64,000 bases of DNA from Pontibacter diazotrophicus (GTDB taxonomy: Bacteria > Bacteroidota > Bacteroidia > Cytophagales > Hymenobacteraceae): NCBI RefSeq assembly GCF_003367245.1, contig NZ_QRGR01000025.1, forward strand, positions 1 to 64,000, given 5' to 3'. Positions 1 through 8,860 of the stretch are shown piece by piece. Position numbers and translations under genes: made by a program. The notes under the pieces are model-generated. The model was not told where the DNA came from, made no database searches, and worked only from the letters and a program-made list of their open reading frames with translations. The stretch's first letter is position 1; each line of letters opens with the position of its first letter.

Positions 1-135
1 ACTGGTTATGATAACCGAAGTCTTCTCGCTCGCTTTCTTTCTAAGAAATTTATATGCTACCCAGATCAAGATGAGTGGAATTCCGACAAAGATAAAAGTC
101 ACGATAAGGATAGCTACTAAGTAAAATAAATCCAT
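1..135 (-). CDS. Partial small membrane protein (3' end off the window)
   Basis: An open frame on the minus strand starts with ATG at 133-135 and runs off the left edge after 45 codons. The visible N-terminus is a single strongly hydrophobic segment (MDLFYLVAILIVTFIFVGIP and onward) followed by a basic stretch (YKFLRKK), the pattern of a short inner-membrane protein with a cytoplasmic tail. It lies 22 bp from an attC-like site and has the same orientation as the lipoprotein gene on the other side of that site, so it could be the next gene of a cassette array. No family is recognised. Confidence 0.55.
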   Translation of the reverse strand, partial: MDLFYLVAILIVTFIFVGIPLILIWVAYKFLRKKASEKTSVIITS

Positions 136-157
136 TCAGTTTGTTCTTCTACATTAC

Positions 158-221
158 ACCCAACGTACTTGTGTAGCAGAGGTGAAGCGTTAGCAAGCCT
201 TACTGCTACACTCTGTTAGGC
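158..221 (-). repeat. attC-like recombination site 1 between two cassette-like genes
   Basis: Read on the minus strand, the site runs GCCTAAC (R''), GTGTAGCAG, a 23-nt centre, CTGCTACAC, and GTTGGGT (R'). The outer boxes fit the integron core consensus RYYYAAC and GTTRRRY, and the inner 9-bp arms are perfect complements. This is the folded-site layout of an integron attC. It sits between the stop of the 227-823 lipoprotein gene and the start of the partial gene at 1-135. No integrase gene is in the window, so this would be an array without its integron platform. Confidence 0.5.
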
Positions 222-226
222 TGTTG

Positions 227-823
227 CTATTCTTTATTTTCAGAAAGACTGTTTAGTAGCTCAGCTAAAAGATAGTTTTCTAAAAGCACCAACTCAAGGC
301 TTAATACTGATAAGGGTCTTTCTGACAATCTTCTGTGGTCAAAATAGGCTGTCTCACCTGTAAACTTATTCTGAACTATCCATTCAGTCCTTTGTAACAG
401 GCTTTTATCAGAGGAACTTGCATGTTCTTTAGCTTTGTTGAGCAAATCTCTTAGCTTATCCTTTACATGTAACTCATTGTAAATGTCTATTCCTTTCTCA
501 CCACCCATCGTTGGATTCATTAAGGTACCGTTTTCAGCAATCCCACCTGTTTGTTCCATATACTTCATGGCTAACGTGTCTATAACCATCGCTATTTCCA
601 ATACATCTTGGTGGAGTTCAGGATTAGGACTTTGGGGAATCTTTTCTTCTATTAAAGGGTAGTAGTCAAACCTATTTGAAAAGTTCATACCCACAGCATG
701 CTCTGACAAATCTTTTAGTTCTTTTTCCCCTAAAGATGATTTGCTTTCAGTACATCCTGATGCAAATAAGGAGAAGCCTAAAACAGGGATAATAAAGGTA
801 TTTAAAGGGGAATGCTTTAGCAT
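227..823 (-). CDS. Putative lipoprotein of unknown function
   Basis: 198 aa. The N-terminus is a lipoprotein signal: positive start, hydrophobic core, then lipobox FASGC with the lipidated Cys near residue 24, so the mature protein should be anchored in an outer or inner membrane and face the periplasm or surface. The rest is acidic, helical and low in aromatic residues; no enzyme motif was recognised. The ATG lies 23-29 bp from a GCCTAAC box at 846-852 that marks the edge of a ~1 kb repeat, and the stop is a few bases from an attC-like site. The gene therefore looks like a single-gene cassette without its own obvious promoter. Confidence 0.7.
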   Translation of the reverse strand: MLKHSPLNTFIIPVLGFSLFASGCTESKSSLGEKELKDLSEHAVGMNFSNRFDYYPLIEEKIPQSPNPELHQDVLEIAMVIDTLAMKYMEQTGGIAENGTLMNPTMGGEKGIDIYNELHVKDKLRDLLNKAKEHASSSDKSLLQRTEWIVQNKFTGETAYFDHRRLSERPLSVLSLELVLLENYLLAELLNSLSENKE

Positions 824-849
824 TTTTATTAATGTTTTAGATTTAGCCT

Positions 850-1795
850 AACTATCGGCTAGCAGGAGTACGACTCCTGCTAGCTGCACTATGTATGGAA
901 GTCATCTGGTCCACTCTTGAAGCAGTATTGGTTGTTTTAGCGGCTGTTTCACAGGCTTTCGTCATTATATCTTCCTTCTTCAATATAAGAAACTTTTTGA
1001 AGATACCCGCTTCCTACACCCTGTTTTAAGCATGGGTGGCCCAAAAATTCAACAAGGGGAGGCGGAGCCCGCGGCTAAGTGCTCCCTGTGCACCTGAATT
1101 CCAACCTTTTGTCTTCCTTCCAGGAGAAAAACCGGCTGGAAAAGGCGCCTATAGGAATGAAAGCACAGCAAATCAATACAATTCCTGCAGCGGGGTGCTA
1201 GCCGTATATATCCGGATAATACGCTTATATCCGGATAGGTACGGCTACAGCCACGAAAAGACCTCTTCCCGGAAGCTCCAGGCAGAGGGGGCATGAGCAG
1301 ATGTGTCTTCCAGAGGGCCGACAGTCAGCATGTTCGTGCAATCGCTACTATAGCATCAGTCCATAGCTCATCAAGCGGGCTCACGATTTTGTCTAACATG
1401 TGTCAAGTAATATGGGTAAAATCTCCGTGGTCCTGCTGGAGCGGTGCCCCGGCAGTGTCTGAATGTAGCGCAGGTCTTTCCCTGATAGGGGTATGAGGAG
1501 TAAAAGGCAGTAACGGCACAACCTGCTTTCCTTCCCCTTTTGTAACAACTTCTCCTGATTCAAAATCAGTTAAAGCCTTAACGGAGGAGAGGCAAAGTCA
1601 GGACCTTACTTTGGAGAGCATTGCCGAGGGGAAGAGATGGCAAGCTTGAAGAAGAAAACAAAGTAAACACGTGTTATTCTGTTTACTAAACTTACTTTGT
1701 TTATCTAATAATTTGGGTGTGGCGCCTGCTTTGCGCGGGCGGGAAAGCCACTGTTCCGGCAGCTGACGAATGGAGTGCTGGCCGGGGAGGGCTTT
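850..1795. repeat. Long direct repeat, copy A (structured, non-coding)
   Basis: This stretch is about 85-90% identical by eye to 53928-55000, in the same orientation. It starts with hairpin TAGCAGGAGT-ACG-ACTCCTGCTA directly at an AAC/GTT core and contains an interrupted palindrome at about 1199-1254 with TAGCCGTA and TACGGCTA arms enclosing two ATCCGGAT palindromes. The outer arms differ in the other copy but still pair (TAGCTGGATA with TATCCGGCTA). Copy A lacks ~100 bp of the final hairpin region present in copies B and C. Its short open frames are not conserved between copies, so it is likely non-coding: either structured RNA or a recombination/regulatory platform. Confidence 0.7.
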
Positions 1796-1816
1796 ATACT
1801 TTATGCTCTAGCACTA

Positions 1817-2233
1817 TCAGTCTTTACGCAACTTCTGCCTCAACAGCTCATTCTTCTCTCGCTCGCTATCCAGCAGACGCTCATACAGTTTCTTGTTCTC
1901 CTCCAAGGCTTCCATCAGCTTATCCAGGGGATTAAAATTACAGGTATTGTGTGCACCGATAGGGCCCTGGTTAATGCTGTTGTCGCTGAAATTGTTAAAG
2001 TAATTAAACACAGCCTCATCGCTGAAGTTCTTTATAGCTTCTGTTGTTACGCCTAGTATCTTAGCGACTTTAGCCAATATGTCCTCTTCCACAGTTTCGC
2101 TTGTCTCTATTCTGGAGACAGTCTGCTGGCTCACGCCCAGCTCCTGGGCAAGTGTTTCCTGCTTAATGCCGCGCAGCTCTCTGATGCGGCTGATCTTCCT
2201 GCCGATGTGCGAAGGTTTCGTTGTGGTTTCCAT
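1817..2233 (-). CDS. XRE-family helix-turn-helix regulator with coiled-coil tail
   Basis: 138 aa from the ATG at 2231-2233; an earlier in-frame start lacks family similarity. An XRE/Cro HTH occupies roughly residues 10-65 (IGRKISRIRELRGIKQETLA, then a QQTVSRIE recognition helix). The region after residue 100 is charged and heptad-like (LDKLMEALEENKKLYERLLD), as expected for a dimerising coiled coil. This layout is common in small Bacteroidota regulators beside mobile DNA. The target is unknown. The gene stands alone next to repeat copy A. Confidence 0.8.
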   Translation of the reverse strand: METTTKPSHIGRKISRIRELRGIKQETLAQELGVSQQTVSRIETSETVEEDILAKVAKILGVTTEAIKNFSDEAVFNYFNNFSDNSINQGPIGAHNTCNFNPLDKLMEALEENKKLYERLLDSEREKNELLRQKLRKD

Positions 2234-2662
2234 TAAACCAAATATAGTGTTTTTAGATGAGTAAGAAAAACGTGCGGGTGAGTAAAGTACACGGGTTATG
2301 GGTTCGGTACGCATGAACAAAGTATTAATTTAGAGAATTAACAGATTCCATACCTATGGAAAGCGTGAAAACCAACTCGGGTAACGGGATAAACCACCTC
2401 ACGGCAGAAGAGCAAAAAGAGCCGGTAACGGTAATGGGGAGCTGTTTGGCTGGCTCATTGCACTATCTGCGGCTCTACCTACGGCGTTACCTGAGGCGGC
2501 CACAAGCGAAGTAGGCTGACATCAGATGCGGCAGCCGCTGGGCGCAGTGGTGTTGCAAAGGCGGTTGGAGAAGCTGATTGGGAAACAACAGACACAGCAC
2601 TGCGCAACAAGCAATGCATGATGAACAAGAAATAATCTTTAATTGAAACTGATGCAAGCATC

Positions 2663-2884
2663 ATGGAAAAGGCTGAAATGAACATAGAGAAACTACTAGA
2701 GCACCCCTTCATTAACAAGGCGGCGGTTGCCGCAGCACTATTCCCAAACCAGAAGTACCCCAAACAGACGCTCAACAACAAGCTCAACGAGGTGATCGCC
2801 GGAACTGGCAAGCAGCGGATGACCGAACAGGACAAAACGAGAGTGCGTGCCTTGATTAAGAGGTTTATAGAGGAGATACGGTAA
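2663..2884 (+). CDS. Small hypothetical protein, likely DNA-associated
   Basis: 73 aa, basic and all helical by appearance. It contains INKAAVAAALFPNQKYPKQT followed by a basic helix (TRVRALIKRFIEEI). The KAAVAAALFP-LNNKLNEV pattern resembles a helix-turn-helix, suggesting nucleic-acid binding, but no named family is recognised. ATG at 2663 is preferred; another ATG lies five codons in. The preceding ~430 bp hold no other convincing gene. Confidence 0.55.
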   Translation: MEKAEMNIEKLLEHPFINKAAVAAALFPNQKYPKQTLNNKLNEVIAGTGKQRMTEQDKTRVRALIKRFIEEIR

Positions 2885-3019
2885 AGGAGCTCCTCCTGGC
2901 TGTGCGCGGCTGCACCCTTCGGTAAAGAACACAAAAGCCAACTTCCCTGCCACAGGCTATATGAGTACACTACTTTCGCCGTAGGCAGTGCAGCTGCCCA
3001 CGGCCATAACTGTACATTT

Positions 3020-3484
3020 ATGAGAATAGACATCATCAGAAACGAGCAATTTGTCAGGCGAGGCGAGAAGCTATACCCTGTCCACCTGGATAACGAGGAG
3101 CTTTTCTCCATCATTGACCAGGTGCTGGAGGAGCTCTTCCTCTACGGGCGCAGCACCGTGCGTGCTTTCGTCAGAAAAGACCGGGGCGCTAAGGGGGTGG
3201 ACTTCCGTGTACGCGTCACAAGGCTCTGGGAGGGAGAGCCACAACCGGTGCGACAGTACGCCTTCGGCATCAACTCCAACTGGGAGGTGGAGGGTTTTTT
3301 CGACCATTGGGCCGATGTGAACGGCAAGCCCGCGGCCGAGGAGATTACTGGCCGGAAGATGCCCGTTCTCGAGCAGATCCTTCGCGAGAGGACCTCCAAG
3401 AACCGGCGCCCGGTGCGCAACAGGCTCTTCGACGGCGACGGCTGGACGTGCGTCTACGAGCATAGCAACAATATCCCAGGCTAA
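3020..3484 (+). CDS. Hypothetical protein
   Basis: 154 aa with good coding appearance (high GC at third positions, acidic and basic residues mixed) and no signal peptide or membrane segment. Residues 75-100 carry a Trp/Phe-rich stretch (INSNWEVEGFFDHWADVNG). No catalytic motif is recognised. It follows the small 2663 gene at 135 bp on the same strand and may be co-transcribed. Short helical and beta segments suggest a small globular cytoplasmic protein typical of plasmid accessory DNA. Confidence 0.55.
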   Translation: MRIDIIRNEQFVRRGEKLYPVHLDNEELFSIIDQVLEELFLYGRSTVRAFVRKDRGAKGVDFRVRVTRLWEGEPQPVRQYAFGINSNWEVEGFFDHWADVNGKPAAEEITGRKMPVLEQILRERTSKNRRPVRNRLFDGDGWTCVYEHSNNIPG

Positions 3485-3769
3485 GATAAGGCTGCTGACA
3501 ATCACAAGGAGGTAAACGACCAAAGAGGGAGGGATTTACACAAAGCCAAAGCATTGATCACATATGTGCAAAATTTTTAACATTGGTAGGTAGAAGTATA
3601 TATTCTACTCAACAGGAAATATTTGCAATATGCAACAACGATAAAAAGCTAGGTGAGGCACCTAAACCGGCCCAGCTACAGCCCACACCTCCACTATTCC
3701 CCTCTGATAGAATTGAGAAAGGGGAGCAACCAAAAAAAGTAACCATAAGAAAAGACTAAGCTAGAACAG

Positions 3770-4429
3770 CTATAGCGAGTTAATTACTTCCGGCACATTG
3801 TTCACAGGAGAGTTTACAAGATCCGACACGGCGTAGGCTTTCATCTCATCCGCCTTGAACGGCTTCAAGAGAGACAGCAGTTCCTGCTGCGATTCATGCT
3901 CATCGAGCCACAGTTCTTCCGCTTCCGGAGAGAGTATCACTGGCATCCTATCATGGATCGGCTTGACCAGGTCATTGGCCTCAGTCGTGATGATGGCATA
4001 GGTGTGCAGGATTTCGCCGGTGCCTTTGTCCAGCCACTCGTCCCACAGCCCAGCAAAGGAGAACATGTCCCCGCTCCTGAGCTGGATGCGGTGGGGCACT
4101 TTACCCTGGGCAGTCTTCTGCCACTCAAAGAACCCGTCGGCCGGCACCAGGCATCGCTTTGATTTGAGCAGTGTACGGAAGGAAGGCTTCTCTGCCAGCG
4201 TTTCAGACCGTGCGTTGATGGAACGCTTTACTGACTTCACATCCTTTGCCCAGAAGGGCTGCAGGCCCCAGGAAAAGAACTGGAGCTCGCCAGGCTGTTG
4301 ATTAGTGACTACAGGAAGTGCCTGCGAAGGAGCCGCGTTGTAATGCCCCTCTTTCAGCTGCTTCTCAATCAGCTTTGCTACCCGGGAACTGCCTTTGGCC
4401 TTGGGGACGACGGTGTATCTGCCGCACAT
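3770..4429 (-). CDS. yedK: SRAP/HMCES-family abasic-site processing protein
   Basis: 219 aa, usual length for the family. After Met removal the protein begins CGRYT, exposing the catalytic Cys2 that forms a thiazolidine crosslink with abasic sites in single-stranded DNA. Other family landmarks are visible: YNAAPSQ with the active-site Asn near residue 31, the GFFEW segment with the catalytic Glu near 105, and IHDRMPVIL with the conserved His near 160. The gene stands next to a nuclease gene and near an orphan umuC, a usual grouping of damage-response genes on mobile DNA. The start is fixed because Cys must be residue 2. Confidence 0.95.
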   Translation of the reverse strand: MCGRYTVVPKAKGSSRVAKLIEKQLKEGHYNAAPSQALPVVTNQQPGELQFFSWGLQPFWAKDVKSVKRSINARSETLAEKPSFRTLLKSKRCLVPADGFFEWQKTAQGKVPHRIQLRSGDMFSFAGLWDEWLDKGTGEILHTYAIITTEANDLVKPIHDRMPVILSPEAEELWLDEHESQQELLSLLKPFKADEMKAYAVSDLVNSPVNNVPEVINSL

Positions 4430-4484
4430 ATATTATCTGTTTTGGTTTTACCGTTTTACGGTGGTGCCTCCAGGATGGTGGCTT

Positions 4485-5339
4485 TTACTGAGTCGGTCCC
4501 GTGTCCACCTGGCTCTCCAGTGCCTGCTGCACCTGCGTTGATAAAGCAGAAAGCAGGTCATAACCGGTAGCCTGCTCGATGGCATCCACTGAGGTGCGGT
4601 ATGTTCCCCAGTCGGAGCGGACAGTGTTGCTGTTAGGCGTGACAACAGCTGTCACGCGCGTGCCGGTGTTTATCCGCTGCAGGTCCCCCTCCCCTTCCGG
4701 CAGCACCACCAGCACTTTCCAGATCCGGTTGGGCACTGTCACGTTCCCGTTGTCGATAGTCCTGGCGCTGCCGTTACTACCGGTACCTCCCTGGCCGTAG
4801 CTGCCCATCACCACATACACCTCCATCCCGTCCCGCACCAGGTCCCGCGTGTAGTCCTCCAGGTTTGCCCACGTCTCCTGATTATTCTGCGGCGCCTGCG
4901 GAATCATGTTCGTCATCAGGAAAGTGGCGGAGTTGTCTTCTACAGATTTTGTCCGGTCTGCAGAGGGAGTGTTGTGTCCGCGGTCAAAGCCACTGCCCCG
5001 GTAGCTGGAGGCAGTGACGCGGTACCATCCCTGAGGCAGCTCCGGATCTGAACGGAAGTCGTCCTGGCGATCGGCCGTTCCCAGCCAGTCCTCGCTCACG
5101 TGCCAGCTTACCCAGTTGGATGTACCCCGATCCCGGCTGTAGGAAAGAGCATACTGGGGTTTTGCCATCAGGAAATTGTTATAGTTGCTTTCGTCTGCAG
5201 TAGCACCGCTGGGGTTACCCAACAAGCTTTGCTCCTCTTCCAGGGTGAGTGACTGCTGCGGCGCTACCTCCGAATCTTTACAACCCGAGAAAATAAGAAT
5301 GAGAAGCAGGAGGTATCTGTAGCTGTGTTTTAATAGCAT
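4485..5339 (-). CDS. DNA/RNA non-specific endonuclease (NUC family) lipoprotein
   Basis: 284 aa. Signal peptide with lipobox IFSGC (Cys near residue 20), so the enzyme should sit outside the cytoplasm. The NUC core has the DRGH active site (FDRGHNTPSADRT, residues ~118-130) and the downstream metal-binding Asn segment (FLMTNMIPQAPQNNQETW). NUC enzymes cut single- and double-stranded DNA and RNA with a His general base and one divalent metal. A very similar paralogue is at 20353-21204. A surface nuclease could serve nutrition or degrade incoming DNA; that role is inferred. Confidence 0.93.
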   Translation of the reverse strand: MLLKHSYRYLLLLILIFSGCKDSEVAPQQSLTLEEEQSLLGNPSGATADESNYNNFLMAKPQYALSYSRDRGTSNWVSWHVSEDWLGTADRQDDFRSDPELPQGWYRVTASSYRGSGFDRGHNTPSADRTKSVEDNSATFLMTNMIPQAPQNNQETWANLEDYTRDLVRDGMEVYVVMGSYGQGGTGSNGSARTIDNGNVTVPNRIWKVLVVLPEGEGDLQRINTGTRVTAVVTPNSNTVRSDWGTYRTSVDAIEQATGYDLLSALSTQVQQALESQVDTGPTQ

Positions 5340-5620
5340 CAGTTATAAGCTTAATCGACAAGTTGGGCAGAGGCATTTTATGGAGACAAAGGTAGCCTGT
5401 GTTACCTATCTACGGCGAAGCTTTGGTTAGGGGTTAACATCACAATAGAGTCTGCAGTGGAGAAGAAAAGCAGGCTGATGCTGGTTCGCTCTTGGCTCCT
5501 CCCCTACCCTCATTACCGCCCCACGCTATTTAACTTCTCCTCTTTCATGATGATAATAGAAAATAACGAGTTGCGAGTTATTTGTTTCCGACCACAAAGC
5601 TGCGCTTTGGGAGCAAGTGG
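5340..5620. other. Non-coding stretch upstream of the hairpin array
   Basis: About 280 bp between the nuclease start and the first array hairpin. No convincing gene. The part next to 5339 must hold the nuclease promoter. At 5594-5609 there is a small stem, CAAAG-CTGCG-CTTTG, that resembles a degenerate extra unit of the array that follows. Confidence 0.4.
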
Positions 5621-5845
5621 TTTTGAGGGACTCAAAACATATCATGCAGAGGAAATTCCGGCGCGCTGGCAAGAGGTTTTGCGCAGCGCAAAACACATCT
5701 TGCAAAGACTTTCCCGGCACCGGGCAGCCTAATTTTGACTTACTCAAAATACATCTTGCAAAGACAATCCCGGCGCGCTGGCAAGAGGTTTTGAGTAAGT
5801 CAAAACACATCTTGTAAAGACTTTCCCGGAAGCCAAAGAATATAA
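5621..5845. repeat. Tandem array of 56-bp units with variable hairpins
   Basis: Four 17-nt palindromes of form TTTTG-N7-CAAAA start at 5621, 5677, 5733 and 5789, exactly 56 bp apart. The centres differ (AGGGACT, CGCAGCG, ACTTACT, AGTAAGT) but each keeps the outer pairing, and the fourth is the reverse complement of the third. The 39-bp connectors are alike, including GGCGCGCTGGCAAGAGG before and CATCTTGCAAAGACTTTCCC after the stem; GCAAGA and TCTTGC extend the pairing. This is the inverse of a CRISPR array: the stems vary and the spacers are conserved. Function unknown. Confidence 0.75.
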
Positions 5846-6033
5846 ACCATTTTGCACGAAAGGGAAAAAATTATCTGAGAGCTGCCTTGCCTCGTGGTAG
5901 CCTGAGTTAGAGGCTGTGGGGCGGGGTGGCCGGGGAAAGAGACCGGAAGAAAAAGAAGCATGTTTACTGTAAAACTCCAGCAGGAAGAGGGGCGACTTTT
6001 CCTGCACAAGATTAAGAACAGAAAGCCGGAACT

Positions 6034-6236
6034 TAATTTTTAAACTTTAAAAGTTAAATTCTAAAAATTAAATGTTAAAATTTAAAGTTTAACTTTTAAA
6101 AGTTAATTGTTAAAAGTTGCTTAATTGTGTTTACAGAAATTGTAAAATTGTTTTTGCAAAGGTTGTCTTTACAATAATTGCTTTATTGTTTTATCAATAG
6201 TTGTAAAACTGTTTTTACAATAATTGGTTTATTGTC
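6034..6236. repeat. AT-only palindrome cluster and iterated ACAATAATTG motifs
   Basis: From 6034 to 6120 the sequence is almost purely A/T with overlapping palindromes built on AACTTTTAAAAGTT. From 6171 and 6217 a motif ACAATAATTG[C/G]TTTATTG occurs twice, 46 bp apart, and is itself near-palindromic. The bias contrasts sharply with the flanks. It could be a nucleoid-protein site, an unwinding element, a secondary origin, or simply a transcription barrier. No gene is seen between 5845 and 6474. Confidence 0.5.
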
Positions 6237-6473
6237 TGATGCCAGGCGCTTCAATCCCACCGGAAAGATCGGTGCTCTTTCTGCCAGGGCTTTACTGCTC
6301 TGGTTCACCCTCTTTTCCTTTCAATCCTCCAGGCCTCATCCTCTATAAATTATATTTTCAGGCTGCCATACCTGCTACAAATCAGGCACAGGTCATTCCT
6401 CGTTTTAAGGTCTAACAACTGGGCCAGGTGAAATATTGAGTATATGGGATGATGTGCAACATGTAGGGTGCCC

Positions 6474-7745
6474 TTAGCTCCTGACTTTGAGAATATCCTC
6501 TAGTCGTGTAGTATAGCAGGGCGAAACATTCTCCTGCTTCAGGGCCCATTCCTCCTTCACACCCTGCACCCCATAGCGCACGCTCTTATGGCCGAACCTG
6601 TCTCTGAGCTTATCCAGTGTTTGCATCAGCTTCATGTCACGGTCAATGTTAGGGCTGCTGAGCAGATTCAGCTGCACCTGGTTGTCCGGCACAATGTCCT
6701 GCAGGATGATGCCGGTCTTCTTGTAGCGGTATCCTTCCCGGTAGATGTTCCGCAATGCGTCCATGGCACAGTGCAGCAGTTCCACCTCACTGGAGGTAGG
6801 GCAGTCGAGTTTAACGGTGCGGCTGTTGAAGTAGGTTTGAGAAGGATCGTTGAAGCGGCTCGTTTCCAGGAAGACAGTCAGCACGCCGGCGCAACTATTC
6901 TGAGCGCGGAGCTTGGTGGCGCAGCGTACGGTGTGCGTGGCCAGCGCTCCTTTGATATCACCAAGGTCGGTGAGTGTGGACCCGAAGCTTCTGGAGGTGC
7001 AAATGTTCTGCTTGGAGGCCGGTATCATCTCCAAATCAATGCACGCCATACCGCGCAGCTCCCTGACGGTACGCAGGCCCACTACCGTCAAATGCTTTTT
7101 AGCGAAGGCATCCGTCACGTTGCGCAGCTGCCAAGCGGTGGTGATGCCGAAGGTGGCCAGCTTCCGGGCATACCGCGAGCCGATGCCCCACACATCCCCT
7201 ACTTCCGTGCGCTTCAGTGCCTCCTCTATATGCCTTTCATCCGTGAGCACCAGCACGCCGTTGGCTTTCGCGGATTTCTTGGATATCCGGTTCGCCACCT
7301 TGGCCAGTGTCTTGGTGGGAGCCACGCCAACGGCCACAGGGATGCCCGTCCACAGCCTGACCGTGTCCTTCATGGTGCGGGCATAGTCCTGGAGGTTTAC
7401 GTTGTAGAAGTTGCCCAGGTCCAGGAACGATTCGTCTATGGAGTATACCTCCAGGTGCGGCGTGAAGTGCAGCAGCGTATCGACCACTCTCCGGGACATA
7501 TCCCCATACAGCTCATAGTTACTGCTGAGCACCTGAATGTCGTGCTTCCTGACGAGGTCTTTTATCTCAAAAGCGGGAACGCCCATCCTGATGCCCAGCG
7601 CCTTTGCCTCATTGCTGCGGGCAATGACAGCACCGTCATTGTTGCTGAGCACCACCACTGGCTTCCCCTCCAGCTCTGGGTTGAAAACACGCTCACAGGA
7701 AGCATAGAAGTTGTTTCCGTCTACTATCGCGAAGAGTGAGGTCAT
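6474..7745 (-). CDS. umuC: Y-family DNA polymerase V catalytic subunit UmuC
   Basis: 423 aa, full length for UmuC. Palm-domain metal ligands are visible at the N-terminus (FAIVDGNNFYASCERVF, Asp9) and in YSIDESFLDL (residues ~101-110). The helix-hairpin-helix and little-finger regions follow, and the C-terminus has the UmuC-type DUF4113-like segment (DRFGHKSVRYGVQG). The protein performs error-prone lesion bypass after UmuD cleavage. No umuD is found on either side, so it would need a partner encoded elsewhere. Isolated umuC genes occur on other mobile elements. Confidence 0.95.
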   Translation of the reverse strand: MTSLFAIVDGNNFYASCERVFNPELEGKPVVVLSNNDGAVIARSNEAKALGIRMGVPAFEIKDLVRKHDIQVLSSNYELYGDMSRRVVDTLLHFTPHLEVYSIDESFLDLGNFYNVNLQDYARTMKDTVRLWTGIPVAVGVAPTKTLAKVANRISKKSAKANGVLVLTDERHIEEALKRTEVGDVWGIGSRYARKLATFGITTAWQLRNVTDAFAKKHLTVVGLRTVRELRGMACIDLEMIPASKQNICTSRSFGSTLTDLGDIKGALATHTVRCATKLRAQNSCAGVLTVFLETSRFNDPSQTYFNSRTVKLDCPTSSEVELLHCAMDALRNIYREGYRYKKTGIILQDIVPDNQVQLNLLSSPNIDRDMKLMQTLDKLRDRFGHKSVRYGVQGVKEEWALKQENVSPCYTTRLEDILKVRS

Positions 7746-7775
7746 ATTATCCGTTTATGACGCATATGTACGAAT

Positions 7776-7820
7776 AATATTAGCAAAAGCTATATAAAAA
7801 ACTAAATTTATTAGCAAAGT
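7776..7820 (-). promoter_or_regulatory. Candidate umuC operator: repeated TTAGCAAA
   Basis: Two copies of ATTAGCAAA lie 31 bp apart (7779-7787 and 7810-7818), about three helical turns, 30-75 bp upstream of the umuC ATG in AT-rich DNA. Direct repeats here would suit a damage-responsive regulator, but the protein is unknown and no classical LexA palindrome is evident. Confidence 0.35.
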
Positions 7821-8311
7821 AGCAGCTATTTTGGAGTCCCATTAGATGCATTAGGTTAATTAACCTCATTGATAAATGAGTGATACAGCGCACCATCTGA
7901 TGCAATTTCATGAGCCGGGCCTATAAAATAAGTGCTTATCCCTTTTATCTAGGTTGCCGTACCGCTTTTGGGTACTTCCAAAGAATCCAAGGCAGATTGA
8001 AAGGTTCCTGTGGCCATAGGAACACACCTTCTCGCTCGAAGAGTGAAACTACCCCTCAACTGCTCCCAAATTTTAGCCGCTAACGGGGCAGCCGTAGCCG
8101 CTGTGAGAGTTTTTAAATCTTGACATAGCTTTAGCCGAGTTTCCAGGTGGTGCGCTTAGAGAGGCTGAAAATGCGTCGCCTGAATTCGACAGGCTTTGAA
8201 GGCAGAGCCCACTGATGGACTTAGCTGCAGCTGACTTTTCTTCCCGATGTAGCTTTCCCATTTAGCGAGGCCCCCGTATATAACCAGACTGATAACCACA
8301 GGGTGCTGCCT
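7821..8311. other. Non-coding interval, no gene recognised
   Basis: About 490 bp between umuC and the secreted-protein gene. Only short, unconvincing open frames are present on either strand. No strong repeat or hairpin stands out. Confidence 0.4.
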
Positions 8312-8860
8312 ATGAAAACCAAGCTCTTTTTATCCTGCCTTATGATGATAGTTGCCTTCACTGAAGGGAACTCCCAAACACTAAACGGAAGGCTTTTAGA
8401 AGTACCTACTTTAGACAGTAAAGGGCTGACCGGGGATGTGCTGAAGGTTGACATGTATGACAAAGACTGCATTCATGTGGTCGACGGCATGATAGCCTCT
8501 TACAATGACGTAGTTTCCAACCAGCAGCTGGCGCATTTTGAGCGGGCAGCGAGCAGGGAGAAACTGGCGGAGCTGGGGTTCAGCGATGGCCAGTGCGTCA
8601 TAGTCAAGTCTACCGCTGACCTTGACATTGAGAATTATGTCTACAGGCAGGTGCATGAGCACGTACGGCAAATTGGCATCCAGTATAAACTGCCCATTGC
8701 AGTAAATGGAAAGCTCATCCTCTCCTACTCAGCCAGACAGCGTCAGCTAAGCCACATCAAGGCGGAGCAAGTAAAAAGTGTTAAGTTTTTAAGCAAGGCC
8801 GAGGCACGAGCCAAATACGGTGATAAGGTAATCTTCGGGCTGATAGAAATTACTGTTTAA
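8312..8860 (+). CDS. Secreted protein with TonB-plug-like tail
   Basis: 182 aa from ATG at 8312; a GTG three codons earlier is less likely. The N-terminus is a Sec signal peptide (MKTKLFLSCLMMIVAFTEGN) with cleavage expected near NSQ. The last 25 residues (VKSVKFLSKAEARAKYGDKV, then IFGLIEITV) match the end of the plug-like segment seen in many Bacteroidota carboxypeptidase-regulatory and TonB-system proteins, where a strand ends with KYG-x-G-x-I-x-I. The middle has no recognised domain. Likely periplasmic; function unknown. Confidence 0.7.
   Translation: MKTKLFLSCLMMIVAFTEGNSQTLNGRLLEVPTLDSKGLTGDVLKVDMYDKDCIHVVDGMIASYNDVVSNQQLAHFERAASREKLAELGFSDGQCVIVKSTADLDIENYVYRQVHEHVRQIGIQYKLPIAVNGKLILSYSARQRQLSHIKAEQVKSVKFLSKAEARAKYGDKVIFGLIEITV

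Noticed and set aside
1036..1496. Small open frames inside repeat copy A
   Set aside because: The reading frames are not preserved in copy C, so they are unlikely to encode proteins.
5621..5845. CRISPR array
   Set aside because: The palindromes vary and the connectors are the conserved part, the opposite of repeats and spacers; units are too few and no cas gene is present.
6588..7739. 383-codon open frame on the plus strand
   Set aside because: It is antisense to umuC, which has complete motifs; the frame is explained by codon bias.
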